45,197 bases of DNA from Verrucomicrobiota bacterium (GTDB taxonomy: Bacteria > Verrucomicrobiota > Verrucomicrobiia > Verrucomicrobiales > Verrucomicrobiaceae), in contig JAFLEI010000047.1 of assembly GCA_017301975.1 (NCBI GenBank), positions 1 through 45,197 on the forward strand. Reading direction: 5' to 3'. The stretch's first letter is position 1. The number at the start of each line of letters is the position of its first letter. The notes beneath the pieces are model-generated. The model saw only the letters and a program-made list of their open reading frames with translations. It did no database searches and was not told where the DNA came from. The position numbers and the translations under genes are program-made. Of this stretch, positions 34,831 through 43,231 are shown piece by piece.

Positions 34831-35625
34831 TCAGCGGACGGGTTCTTTCAGCAGCGCGAGGGCTTCGAGGGCAGAGGCATCTTCATGCACCACTGCCGCA
34901 AGGCTGCGGGCGATGGCTGCGGGATTTTTGTGCTGCCACACATTGCGACCGATGGCAATGCCAGCGGCTCCGGCGTCCATGGCATCCTCAACCATTTTCA
35001 AGAGGCCTGCGTCGTCGCCCATGGCGGCACCGCCGAGGATGATGACCGGGACGAAGCTCTGGCCCACGATGCGGCGGAAGTCCTCCACGGTGCCGTTGGT
35101 CGGGAAGGGGGTCTTCACGACGTCAGAGCCGAGTTCGGCCGCGAGCCGGACGGCGAAGCTGACATTTTCCACGGTGTATTTTTCCGGAGCGCCGAGGGCG
35201 TAGGGCAGGGACTCAAGGATGACGGGGATGTCTGTATCGAGGCTGAGGCGGATCAGGTCCGCGCACTCCTGGAAGTTGGCCTTCTCACAGGCGGAGAAGG
35301 GGTAGAGCATGTTCATGACGGCGTTGGCGCCGACCATTTCCGCCTCCTCGACGCCGAAGACGCCGATGCTGCCGGCGCCTTCGCCGGTGGTGCGGGTGTT
35401 ATAGACGTCGGTGCGCAGGATGATGCCCTTGCCGGCGAGGCTGTCTGCCGCGCGCAGGGCGACCCCGAGGTTCATGACGTAGCCATCAACGAATTCATTG
35501 ACCTGGTCGATGAGCTGAAAGGGATTTTCCAGACCGGGCACAGGGATGGCGCAACCGTGGTCGATGGGGAGAATGACGGTCTTGCCGTTGCGAAAGAGGG
35601 CTTCAAGGTTTTCCTGGCGGTTCAT
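34831..35625 (-). CDS. Class I (DeoC/LsrF/FbaB-type) aldolase
   Basis: The 264-residue TIM-barrel protein starts MNRQENLEALFRNGKTV. It has VILPIDHGCAIP, ILRTDVYNT, ILESLPYALG, SDVVKTPFP (Schiff-base Lys candidate) and IILGGAAMGDD, with a final GIAIGRNVWQ phosphate loop. The family includes archaeal-type class I fructose-bisphosphate aldolase and LsrF. Which reaction is used is unclear, since a class II fba also lies in this window. The start at 35625 is preferred over a longer frame that adds Arg-rich sequence. Confidence 0.88.
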   Translation of the reverse strand: MNRQENLEALFRNGKTVILPIDHGCAIPVPGLENPFQLIDQVNEFVDGYVMNLGVALRAADSLAGKGIILRTDVYNTRTTGEGAGSIGVFGVEEAEMVGANAVMNMLYPFSACEKANFQECADLIRLSLDTDIPVILESLPYALGAPEKYTVENVSFAVRLAAELGSDVVKTPFPTNGTVEDFRRIVGQSFVPVIILGGAAMGDDAGLLKMVEDAMDAGAAGIAIGRNVWQHKNPAAIARSLAAVVHEDASALEALALLKEPVR

Positions 35626-35710
35626 AGGATCGAGGGTGGAATGAGACGTTTCTTCGCAGCGATGCAGGCCGCGTGCAAACCAAAATCCACCCCTTGCAAG
35701 GCGGCGCATC

Positions 35711-36058
35711 TCAGCGGGCGATGCTCTGGGGCTGGCTTTTGACCCTCTCGATCTCCCGATTGGAGCTTTCCTTGGAGCGTTCAGAGCGTGTCTTGCCACG
35801 CTTGTAACTCCTCACCAGATCCACCGTCCAGAAGGCACCGCTGAGGCCGGTGGCCAGGAGCAGGAGGAACAAGGTGAAACAAATGAACGACATCTGGCGC
35901 TCATGGCGCCGGCGCTGCTCCCGGTTTGAATCCACATCGAGCACGCCCAGCAGATCCATCCACCAGAGCCGCCAGACGCTTGGGTCCCGTGCAATGTTCA
36001 GTGCCCAGAAGCTGACAAACAGCGCCAGAATGGAAGCGATGGCAAGACCGATGGGCAT
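35711..36058 (-). CDS. Small membrane protein, two transmembrane segments
   Basis: The 115-residue product has hydrophobic segments at about 3-22 and 57-78, a charged middle (DVDSNREQRRRHERQ) and a basic Ser/Arg/Glu tail. I recognise no family. It follows the pseudopilin gene on the same strand after 66 bp, so it could be an accessory of the secretion cluster, but this is only a context guess. Confidence 0.65.
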   Translation of the reverse strand: MPIGLAIASILALFVSFWALNIARDPSVWRLWWMDLLGVLDVDSNREQRRRHERQMSFICFTLFLLLLATGLSGAFWTVDLVRSYKRGKTRSERSKESSNREIERVKSQPQSIAR

Positions 36059-36124
36059 ACTTTGTCAGACTTTGCCCGAAGACACGCAGCCCATGTCGAT
36101 TTCAGGGACGTCCGCCGTCTGAGT

Positions 36125-36820
36125 TTACCAGTTTTTGATCCACTTCACCGACACGGTCGGGTCCGTCAGGCTGTTGATGCTCTGCTTGGTGGTGTTCACC
36201 TCATCTTCTGAGTAGGACCAGAGGTCATACGTCGAGTTGATGGTGATCGGAGTGGTGTTGTTGTTATTGTTGTTGTTGGCACCCGTCGCGGTGGTGGGGA
36301 TCGCGGCTTTGATGTATTGGAACGGGTGGCCAAAGCCATCGATGAGAATGAACGAGGAGCCCTTTCGCGTGTAAATAGTCTGGGGGATTTCGGTGAGCAT
36401 CTTGTTTTTGAGCTCGGCGATGCCTTCCACTTTTCCGTCCGATGAGCCGCCAGAGCCTCCTCCACCAGTGCCTGACGAAGTCACGCCTTTGATCTGGTCA
36501 AAACCGTCACCGGTCAGCGCCTGATAGAGGCATGCAGCTCCGGAGGTGTCATACGTCGCCACGCCAGGAGGGAACTGAACCATCTGATTGCTGTTGGCCG
36601 CCTGCGGGTATTCACCGAATTCCGTATTGTAACGTTCGAGGGCGAGTTTGATCGCCTCGAAGGTGCCGGTGGTCAGGCGGCGTTTGGAGGAGCGCATGGC
36701 GAAGGTGTAACCGCCCAGGGTCAGGGCGGCGAGCATCGAGATGATGGTGACTACGATGAGCATCTCCACCAAGGTGAAGGCGCGCTTGCGTGAATGGAAT
36801 GCGAAGTGGGTTGATTTCAT
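36125..36820 (-). CDS. Type II secretion pseudopilin (GspG-like)
   Basis: From the ATG at 36820 the product is 231 residues with a prepilin leader ending KRA|FTLVEMLIVVTIISMLAAL, cleaved before Phe15 with Glu at mature position 5. The last leader residue is Ala, where Gly is usual. After the N-terminal helix comes a globular part with a poly-Asn stretch of seven residues near the end. The DNA there is a GTT/ATT microsatellite around 36258-36277. It would form the core of the pseudopilus. It lies downstream of gspE, gspE and gspF. Confidence 0.9.
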   Translation of the reverse strand: MKSTHFAFHSRKRAFTLVEMLIVVTIISMLAALTLGGYTFAMRSSKRRLTTGTFEAIKLALERYNTEFGEYPQAANSNQMVQFPPGVATYDTSGAACLYQALTGDGFDQIKGVTSSGTGGGGSGGSSDGKVEGIAELKNKMLTEIPQTIYTRKGSSFILIDGFGHPFQYIKAAIPTTATGANNNNNNNTTPITINSTYDLWSYSEDEVNTTKQSINSLTDPTVSVKWIKNW

Positions 36821-36864
36821 GACTCCAGAGGTTGGTTGGTTGTCGGGGGAGGGCAAGGGAGGCC

Positions 36865-38145
36865 TTAGCCGCCAGCGCCGCCGCTGAGGTTTTTGATCAC
36901 GTCGATGAGCGGGAGGAAGAGGGCCATGACGATCACACCCACGACCAGGGCGAGGACGACGATCATCAGAGGCTCCAGCATGGAGGTGAGGGCGGAGACA
37001 GAATTGTCCACTTCGTCCTCATACACGTCGGCGATTTTCAGCAACATTTCGGGAAGCTGGCCGGTTTCTTCGCCCACATCGACCATGGAGATCACCATGG
37101 GCGGGAAGACTCCGCTGGATTCAAGAGGGGCCACCATGGACTCCCCTTCTTTGACGGCATCATGCACCTTGGTGATGGCGTCGGAAACGATTGTGTTGCC
37201 GGCGGTGTCACGGGTGATGTTCAAAGCCTGCAGGATGGGCACGCCGGAGGTGACCAGAGTTCCAAGAGTGCGGGTGAAGCGGGAGATGGCGGTTTTGCGC
37301 TGCACATCGCCGAAGAGGGGGAGCTTGAGCTTGGTGCGGTCAATCCAGCGGCGTCCGCCTTTGGTTGCGGCAAGGACACGCCAGCCCACCACGGATGCCA
37401 CAATGATGCTCAGCAGGATCCATTTGTACTCAAACATGTTGCGGCTGAAACCGATGACCCATTTGGTCAGCTCCGGGAGCTTGTCCTTGCTGCCGAGCAT
37501 GTCTTCAAAGATGACTTCAAAGCGCGGAACGATGACCATCATGAGGAAGACCATGATGGCGGCGGCGATGAACATGACGATGATGGGGTAAACCATCGCC
37601 GCGACGATCTTGTTTTTAAGCTTCTGGGCCTTCTCCTGATACTCTGCCAGACGGTTGAGGACGAGTTCAAGCACACCGCCGAGTTCGCCTGCCTTCACCA
37701 TGTTGATGTAGAGCTTGTTGAAGATGCGCGGGTACTGCTGAAGGCTTTCGGAGAAGGTGCTGCCGGTCTGCACGTTGTCCGCGAGCGTGTTGATCGTCCC
37801 CTTCATGATCAGATTGGGCTCCTGGCGGCCCAGCACTGTAAGGCCGCGGAGCAGGGGGAGTCCTGAATCGATGAGCGTCGCAAGCTGGCGGGTGAAAATC
37901 ATCAGGCTCTTGCTCTTGACCTTGGCATTCGCGCCGACTTTGACTGTCTTCGTCTTGCCCTTGGATGTGGATTTGACGCGTTTTTTGATGGCGGCAGCCT
38001 GTCCCTGGCCTTCGGCGGCGACGCTCGTTGGATAGAGGCCGGACTGGCGCAGTTGATTGATGGCATCTGCCTCGGAGGCAGCGTCAAGATCTCCGGCGGT
38101 TTCCTGTCCGTTCTGATCCAGGGCGATGTAATGAAACGTGGGCAT
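36865..38145 (-). CDS. gspF: Type II secretion/pilus inner-membrane platform GspF (PilC-like)
   Basis: The 426-residue protein has the two T2SSF repeats, each with LxTLIDSGLPLLRGL / LGTLVTSGVPILQAL, three main hydrophobic segments (IVMFIAAAIMVFLMMVIV, ILLSIIVASVVGWRVL, LMIVVLALVVGVIVMALF) and an N-terminal cytoplasmic FHYIALDQNGQET domain. It anchors the assembly ATPase to the membrane. It sits between gspE and gspG. Confidence 0.93.
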   Translation of the reverse strand: MPTFHYIALDQNGQETAGDLDAASEADAINQLRQSGLYPTSVAAEGQGQAAAIKKRVKSTSKGKTKTVKVGANAKVKSKSLMIFTRQLATLIDSGLPLLRGLTVLGRQEPNLIMKGTINTLADNVQTGSTFSESLQQYPRIFNKLYINMVKAGELGGVLELVLNRLAEYQEKAQKLKNKIVAAMVYPIIVMFIAAAIMVFLMMVIVPRFEVIFEDMLGSKDKLPELTKWVIGFSRNMFEYKWILLSIIVASVVGWRVLAATKGGRRWIDRTKLKLPLFGDVQRKTAISRFTRTLGTLVTSGVPILQALNITRDTAGNTIVSDAITKVHDAVKEGESMVAPLESSGVFPPMVISMVDVGEETGQLPEMLLKIADVYEDEVDNSVSALTSMLEPLMIVVLALVVGVIVMALFLPLIDVIKNLSGGAGG

Positions 38146-38268
38146 AGGGGCGTATCGTGGCGGCGTTAGTTCAGGGTAATTTTAGAATACCGGGACGGCG
38201 GGCGTTCTGTCCATCAAATAATGTACAGGGAATGCACTCGAACCGTCGTGCCGGCAGGCGTTGAGTCA

Positions 38269-39933
38269 TCAGGTGTATTTCAGGACTTCCTCAATGGTCG
38301 TCGCGCCATCATAAATGCTGCGCAATCCGTCTTCGCGAAGGGTGACCATGCCAAGCTCAATGGCTTTCTGCTTGAGCACGATGGAGGGGGCGCGACCGGT
38401 GATGAGTTCGCGGATGGGGTCGGTGACATCCAGCAGTTCATAGAGCCCTTTACGGCCTTTGTAACCACTGTTGCCGCACACGGAGCAGCCCGAGCCGGTG
38501 TAGAAATGCTTCCCGCCGAGATCCTCCGGCGTGAGGCCAAGCTGGTTGAGAATGCTCAGGCTCGGCTCATAGGGGGAGCGGCAGCTCTTGCAGATCGTAC
38601 GCAGAAGGCGCTGGGCGAGCACGCCCTCCAGCGTGGCTGAGACGAGGAAGGGCTCCACGCCCATGTCCACGAGACGTGTGACGGCGCCGGCGGAGTCGTT
38701 GGTGTGCAGGGTGCTGAGCACCAAGTGACCCGTGAGCGAGGCCTGGATGGCAATCTGGGCGGTCTCAAGGTCACGCATTTCTCCCACCATGATGCGGTCA
38801 GGATCCTGACGCAGGAAGGAACGCAGGGCCTTGGCAAAGGTCAGGCCGACGGCCTCGTTGATTGGCACCTGCATGACGCCATCCAGCTCGTATTCCACCG
38901 GATCTTCAGCGGTGATCAGCTTGCAGTCGATGGTATTGATGCGCCGCAGGCAGGCGTAGAGTGTGGTGGTCTTGCCGGCCCCGGTCGGACCGGTGACGAT
39001 GAAGATGCCGTTGGGCTTGTGGATGGTCTCGACGATGTAGTCTTGCAGGAACGGCTGCATGCCCAGCGCATCGAGCTCGATGTTGATGGAGGAGCGGTCA
39101 AGAACGCGAAGCACCACGGACTCGCCATGCTGCGTGGGCAGGGAGTTGACGCGCATGTCCACCGGCTTGCCGCCGACATTGGTCATGATGCGTCCGTCCT
39201 GCGGAATGCGGCGCTCGGCGATGTTCATGTTCGACATGACCTTGATGCGGGAGATGATCGAGGTCGCCAGGTGAATGGGCGGCGGCGCCATCTCATAGAG
39301 CGCACCGTCCACACGGTAGCGGATTTTGAATTCACGCTCAAAGGGCTCAAAGTGAATGTCGCTCGCACGCTCCTTGATGGCCTGCTGCATCACGAGATCG
39401 ACGAATTTGACAATGGGGGCGGAATTTGCCTCAGCCTCGGCAGTGACGCCTTCTTTGCCGGCCTTGCCGAGCTGGCCAAAAATTTCGTCGATGCTGGGGG
39501 CGCCGGCGCCATAAAACTTCTCGATCAAGGTCAGCACCTGGCTGCGGCGTGCGACGACAGGGACGATCGTTTTTTCGAGGCCGAAACGGAGATCTTCGAC
39601 GAGCTGGGGATTGAGCGGATCCGTGAAGGCGACGTGGAGGCCCTGGCCATCCAGGGTGATGGGAAACGCGCCGTACAAGCGGGCCATGCCCGCCGGGATC
39701 AATGCCACGACAGAGGGAGGGGGCTCAAAATTGTCGAGATCGAAATGGTCTGCGCCGAGTTCATCCGCCACCTGGGCCCAGAATTCATCCTCGTTGGTGT
39801 AAATGCCGTACGACAGCAGCACCTGGACAATGTCCTTGCCGTTTTGCACGGAATCCTGCTCGATGTCATAGGCGAGACCTTTGTCGATCACGCCCCGGCT
39901 TTTGAGCATCTCTACCACATTATGGGGAGTCAT
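38269..39933 (-). CDS. gspE: GspE/PilB secretion ATPase, second copy
   Basis: The 554-residue hexameric ATPase has an N-terminal GspE-N/MshEN domain (1-140), Walker A GPTGAGKT (315-322), the Asp box EDPVEYEL (343-350), Walker B DRIMVGEMRD (379-388), the His box TGHLVLSTLHTNDS, and a tetracysteine zinc motif (C448, C451, C483, C486). It powers pseudopilus/pilus polymerisation with GspF. It is a divergent paralog of the gene just upstream. Confidence 0.93.
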   Translation of the reverse strand: MTPHNVVEMLKSRGVIDKGLAYDIEQDSVQNGKDIVQVLLSYGIYTNEDEFWAQVADELGADHFDLDNFEPPPSVVALIPAGMARLYGAFPITLDGQGLHVAFTDPLNPQLVEDLRFGLEKTIVPVVARRSQVLTLIEKFYGAGAPSIDEIFGQLGKAGKEGVTAEAEANSAPIVKFVDLVMQQAIKERASDIHFEPFEREFKIRYRVDGALYEMAPPPIHLATSIISRIKVMSNMNIAERRIPQDGRIMTNVGGKPVDMRVNSLPTQHGESVVLRVLDRSSINIELDALGMQPFLQDYIVETIHKPNGIFIVTGPTGAGKTTTLYACLRRINTIDCKLITAEDPVEYELDGVMQVPINEAVGLTFAKALRSFLRQDPDRIMVGEMRDLETAQIAIQASLTGHLVLSTLHTNDSAGAVTRLVDMGVEPFLVSATLEGVLAQRLLRTICKSCRSPYEPSLSILNQLGLTPEDLGGKHFYTGSGCSVCGNSGYKGRKGLYELLDVTDPIRELITGRAPSIVLKQKAIELGMVTLREDGLRSIYDGATTIEEVLKYT

Positions 39934-39981
39934 AGTCGTCTGTAAGAAATGAAGTTCGTTTTGTAAGTCGAGGTGTGAAGA

Positions 39982-41640
39982 TCAGTCGGCGTCGGCCATG
40001 GTGGCCTCGATCACTTCTTCGGCGGTGGTCATGCCGGAGAGCACCTTGCGGATGCCGTCTTCGCGGAGGGTGCGCATGCCCAGTTCGCGTGCGCGTTTGC
40101 GCAGCTGCGGGGTGGTGAGCTGCTGGTTGATCATGCCGCGCACTTCATCGTCGATCTTGAAGATCTCGACGATGGACATACGACCGCGGAATCCGCGCTG
40201 GCGGCATTTGGAGCAGCCGACGGCGTTCATGATGGTGGACTCCGCCATCTGGGCGGCTTCGAGGCCGAGGGAGCGCAACTCGTGGTTGGAAAGCGTGCCG
40301 GGCTGCTTGCAGTCAGGGCAGAGCTTGCGGACAAGGCGCTGGGCCTCGATGGCGCGCACGGCGGAGGCGGTGAGGAAGGGCTTGACGCCGATGTCGGTGA
40401 GACGTGCCACGGCGCTCGGCGCATCGTTGGTGTGCAGCGTACTAAAGACCAAGTGACCTGTGAGTGAGGCCTGGATGGCGATGGAGGCCGTTTCCAAGTC
40501 ACGAATTTCCCCCAGCATAATGATGTTGGGCGCCTGACGGAGCATGGCGCGCAGCGCCGCGGCGAAGGTCATGCCGACATCTTCCTTCACCATGACCTGA
40601 TTGATCCCCGCGAGTTCGTATTCGACCGGGTCTTCCACAGTGATGATCTTGCGGTCAGGCCGGTTGATGAAGTTGAGGCAGGCGTAAAGGGTGGTCGTTT
40701 TGCCTGAGCCCGTCGGGCCGGTCACGAGGATGATGCCGTCTGGCAGGGTGATGAGCTGCTCAAAGGAGGCCTGGTCATCGCTGAGGAATCCCAGGTCCAC
40801 AAGGCCGAGCTTCAGGCTGCTCTTGTCGAGCACACGCATGACGACGCTTTCGCCGTTGTTGGTGGGGATGATCGACACACGCATGTCGATCTCCTTGTCA
40901 TTGAAGTTCATCTGGATGCGGCCGTCCTGCGGGATGCGCTTTTCATCCAGCTGCATGGAGCCGGTCATGATTTTGAGACGACCGATGATCGCGGAATGGA
41001 GGCGTTTGGGATGATGCTCCACGTCCACGAGGACACCGTCCATGCGGTAGCGGATGCGGATGTCCTTCTCCAGCGGCTCCACATGAATATCAGAGGCCTT
41101 TTGCTTGAAGGCTTCCATGAGCATGTTCTGCACCAGCTTGATGACCGGGGCGTCTGCGTCAGAGGAAACGCCGGGATCACCGCCCTTGGTGGTGATGCCC
41201 AGAATGGCGTCATTGCCATAAATGTTCGACTGCACGGTCCTGATCAGTGACGGGGTGGAGCAGTAGTACTCGATGTCCGGCTGCAGGACGTGGGGCAGGG
41301 CATCCAGGGTTTCAAAGTCAAACGGATCGGCCACCGCAACCTGAAGGGTGCTGCCGTTCATCCCCAGCGGGGCGATTTTGTACTTCTGGGCCACATCCAG
41401 AGGCACGAGGGCCTTGAGCCCGGGATGGGCTTCAAACCCGTTCAGATCCACATACTCCATGCCGGAGCTGACGGCGACGGTGCGTGCGATCTGTTCGTCT
41501 GAGACGGTGCCAGACTTGACCAGAACTGCGACGGTGCTCTCTCCAGGTTTCAGGCCTGTTTTTGCGTGCTGGATGTCACGCTCGGACAGCTGGCCGGTTT
41601 CCAGGAGCTGTTCGAGGAGGTATGCTTCATTGGAGTACAT
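39982..41640 (-). CDS. gspE: GspE/PilB secretion ATPase, first copy
   Basis: The 552-residue protein has an MshEN-like N-domain (1-145), Walker A GPTGSGKT (308-315), Asp box EDPVEYEL (336-343), Walker B NIIMLGEIRD (372-381), His box TGHLVFSTLHTNDA, and the tetracysteine zinc motif (C441, C444, C476, C479). The arginine-box segment MLRQAPN carries Ala at the place where the other copy has Asp (FLRQDPD). It is the first gene of the cluster, followed 48 bp later by a second full-length GspE. The two could serve different polymers or form a mixed hexamer (inference). Confidence 0.93.
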   Translation of the reverse strand: MYSNEAYLLEQLLETGQLSERDIQHAKTGLKPGESTVAVLVKSGTVSDEQIARTVAVSSGMEYVDLNGFEAHPGLKALVPLDVAQKYKIAPLGMNGSTLQVAVADPFDFETLDALPHVLQPDIEYYCSTPSLIRTVQSNIYGNDAILGITTKGGDPGVSSDADAPVIKLVQNMLMEAFKQKASDIHVEPLEKDIRIRYRMDGVLVDVEHHPKRLHSAIIGRLKIMTGSMQLDEKRIPQDGRIQMNFNDKEIDMRVSIIPTNNGESVVMRVLDKSSLKLGLVDLGFLSDDQASFEQLITLPDGIILVTGPTGSGKTTTLYACLNFINRPDRKIITVEDPVEYELAGINQVMVKEDVGMTFAAALRAMLRQAPNIIMLGEIRDLETASIAIQASLTGHLVFSTLHTNDAPSAVARLTDIGVKPFLTASAVRAIEAQRLVRKLCPDCKQPGTLSNHELRSLGLEAAQMAESTIMNAVGCSKCRQRGFRGRMSIVEIFKIDDEVRGMINQQLTTPQLRKRARELGMRTLREDGIRKVLSGMTTAEEVIEATMADAD

Positions 41641-41835
41641 GAATTCGGATCTGCTTGGCGGGTGGTGCGTGAAGACGGTATTTTACGATAATCATGAGAC
41701 TACAACCTCACGCAGGAAAGTGTCAACGTCTCGGCGCTCGCAACGTGAAAATTGATGACAATGAGTGACAAACCGCTGCTCGAAGGAGCGTTCGACTTGC
41801 CCCGCCAACCATTCACGACGATTCACTTCATCACC

Positions 41836-42885
41836 ATGCACCTCGCCCAGCGCCTCTCCGTTTCACTTCTTGGCATCTGCCTTGCCTGCTCCAGCTTCAC
41901 TCCGCGCACGGCCGGTGCGCACGATGCGGGTACGCAGATGTCCGCCATTGCCAAGGTTTTCCTGGCCGCGCTGACACCGGAGCAAAAGGCGAAGGCAACC
42001 TTCGAGTTTGCCGCCGAGGAGCGTGAAAACTGGCACTTCATCCCGCGTGAGCGCAAGGGGCTGCCTCTGAAGGAGATGACGCCGCAGCAGCGCCTGCTGG
42101 CCCACGCCCTGCTGAACACGGGCCTCAGCTTTCGCGGATCCGCCAAGGCGGTGACGATCATGAGCCTTGAAGAAGTGCTTTATCAAATGGAAGGCGCGGA
42201 CGAGTCCAAGCGTGCCGCCGCGCGCGAGAAGCGTGACCCTGAAAAATACTTTGTGTCCATTTTCGGTGAACCTTCCGACAAAGGCGCCTGGGGCTGGCGT
42301 GTCGAAGGCCATCACCTGTCCTTGAATTTCACCCTCAAAGACGGCCAGATGATCCGTGCCACTCCGTCATTCATGGGCACCAACCCGGGGGAAATCCGAC
42401 AGGGACCTCTCACCGGTCTGCGTGTGCTCGGTGTGGAAGAAGAACTGGGCCGTGAACTGGTCAAGTCACTCACCCCTGAGCAGTTCAAGACGGCCTTCAT
42501 CGCCACGGAAGCGCCCAAGGAAATGATCACCGCCGCCGAGCACAAGGTGAGCCCGCTGTCACCTGCCGGCATTGCAGATTCCGAACTCAATGGGAAGCAG
42601 AAGGAACTGCTCTCCCGCATCATCGCCGAGTACATTGACCGCCTGCGTCCGGAGATCGCTGAGGCAGCACGCGCTGAATTCAAGGAAGGCGGCCCGATTC
42701 ATTTCGCCTGGGCCGGTGGCAAGGAGCGCGGTGAGCCGCACTATTACCGTGTGCAGGGCAAAAGCTTCCTGCTTGAGTACGACAACACGCAGAACGACGC
42801 CAATCATGTGCACAGCGTCTGGCGCAGCTTTGATGGTGACTTTGGTCATGATGTGCTCGGCGAGCATGTGAAGCAGGCCCATTGA
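41836..42885 (+). CDS. DUF3500 domain protein
   Basis: From the ATG at 41836 the product is 349 residues with a signal peptide (LSVSLLGICLACSSFTP) and the DUF3500 pattern: AKVFLAALTPEQKAKATFEFA, ENWHFIPRERKGLPLKEM, GWRVEGHHLSLNF, HFAWAGGKERGEPHYYRVQG and LLEYDNTQNDANHVHSVWR. The family is secreted and its function is unknown. It is not clearly linked to its neighbours. A hairpin at 42930-42948 may end its transcript. Confidence 0.88.
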   Translation: MHLAQRLSVSLLGICLACSSFTPRTAGAHDAGTQMSAIAKVFLAALTPEQKAKATFEFAAEERENWHFIPRERKGLPLKEMTPQQRLLAHALLNTGLSFRGSAKAVTIMSLEEVLYQMEGADESKRAAAREKRDPEKYFVSIFGEPSDKGAWGWRVEGHHLSLNFTLKDGQMIRATPSFMGTNPGEIRQGPLTGLRVLGVEEELGRELVKSLTPEQFKTAFIATEAPKEMITAAEHKVSPLSPAGIADSELNGKQKELLSRIIAEYIDRLRPEIAEAARAEFKEGGPIHFAWAGGKERGEPHYYRVQGKSFLLEYDNTQNDANHVHSVWRSFDGDFGHDVLGEHVKQAH

Positions 42886-42929
42886 TGCCAGCGGACGAAT
42901 TCGGGAACGAGTTTTCCCGCACGAGGTCG

Positions 42930-42948
42930 GGCACGCATTTTGCGTGCC
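42930..42948 (+). terminator. Hairpin after the DUF3500 gene
   Basis: GGCACGCA, loop TTT, TGCGTGCC: an eight-base-pair perfect stem 44 bases after the stop codon, followed by TATTATG. The T-tract is weak, so termination is only plausible. Confidence 0.45.
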
Positions 42949-42957
42949 TATTATGAT

Positions 42958-43020
42958 TGCTCACAGCTGTTCGCAGACTGTTCACAGCTTGTTCGCTTCA
43001 GTTTGAATGGATGTTCACAA
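42958..43020. promoter_or_regulatory. Helically phased TGTTCRC repeats, candidate DnaA-binding array
   Basis: Copies: TGCTCACAG (42958), TGTTCGCAG (42968), TGTTCACAG (42979), TGTTCGCTT (42990) and TGTTCACAA (43012). Spacings are 10, 11, 11 and 22 bp, about one helical turn each. The TGTTCACA form matches TATCCACA, the core of the E. coli DnaA box, at 6 of 8 positions. It lies about 210-270 bp upstream of dnaA. Confidence 0.6.
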
Positions 43021-43231
43021 TTCAACGCAAATTAATTTTGAATGTTTTGTTCGGTGAGATGGAAACTTCAAAAAATATATAGAAGAAGAGCTTGTTTCAT
43101 GTGCCGGTTTCGACATACAAAGCATCGTCGTTTAAAAAGATATTCAATGGCCTCCTGATTACTCCCATCTGAATTCCTTCCGACACCTCTTCTCAACCTA
43201 ATCCCGACCTCATCTCCCAGAAAAACTCATC

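Larger units (their letters stand above)
42886..43231. other. Intergenic region upstream of dnaA
   Basis: No gene is supported in these 346 bp. It holds a terminator-like hairpin (42930-42948), the phased repeat array (42958-43020), an AT-rich stretch (43021-43095) and TAGAAGAAGAG at 43080-43090, which matches the [T/A]A[G/A] triplet pattern described for DnaA-trios. This fits an origin or dnaA regulatory region. Confidence 0.6.

Noticed and set aside
36258..36277. GTT/ATT run near 36258-36277 as a mobile or CRISPR-like repeat
   Set aside because: It is a short triplet microsatellite encoding poly-Asn inside the pseudopilin; there is no spacer-repeat structure.
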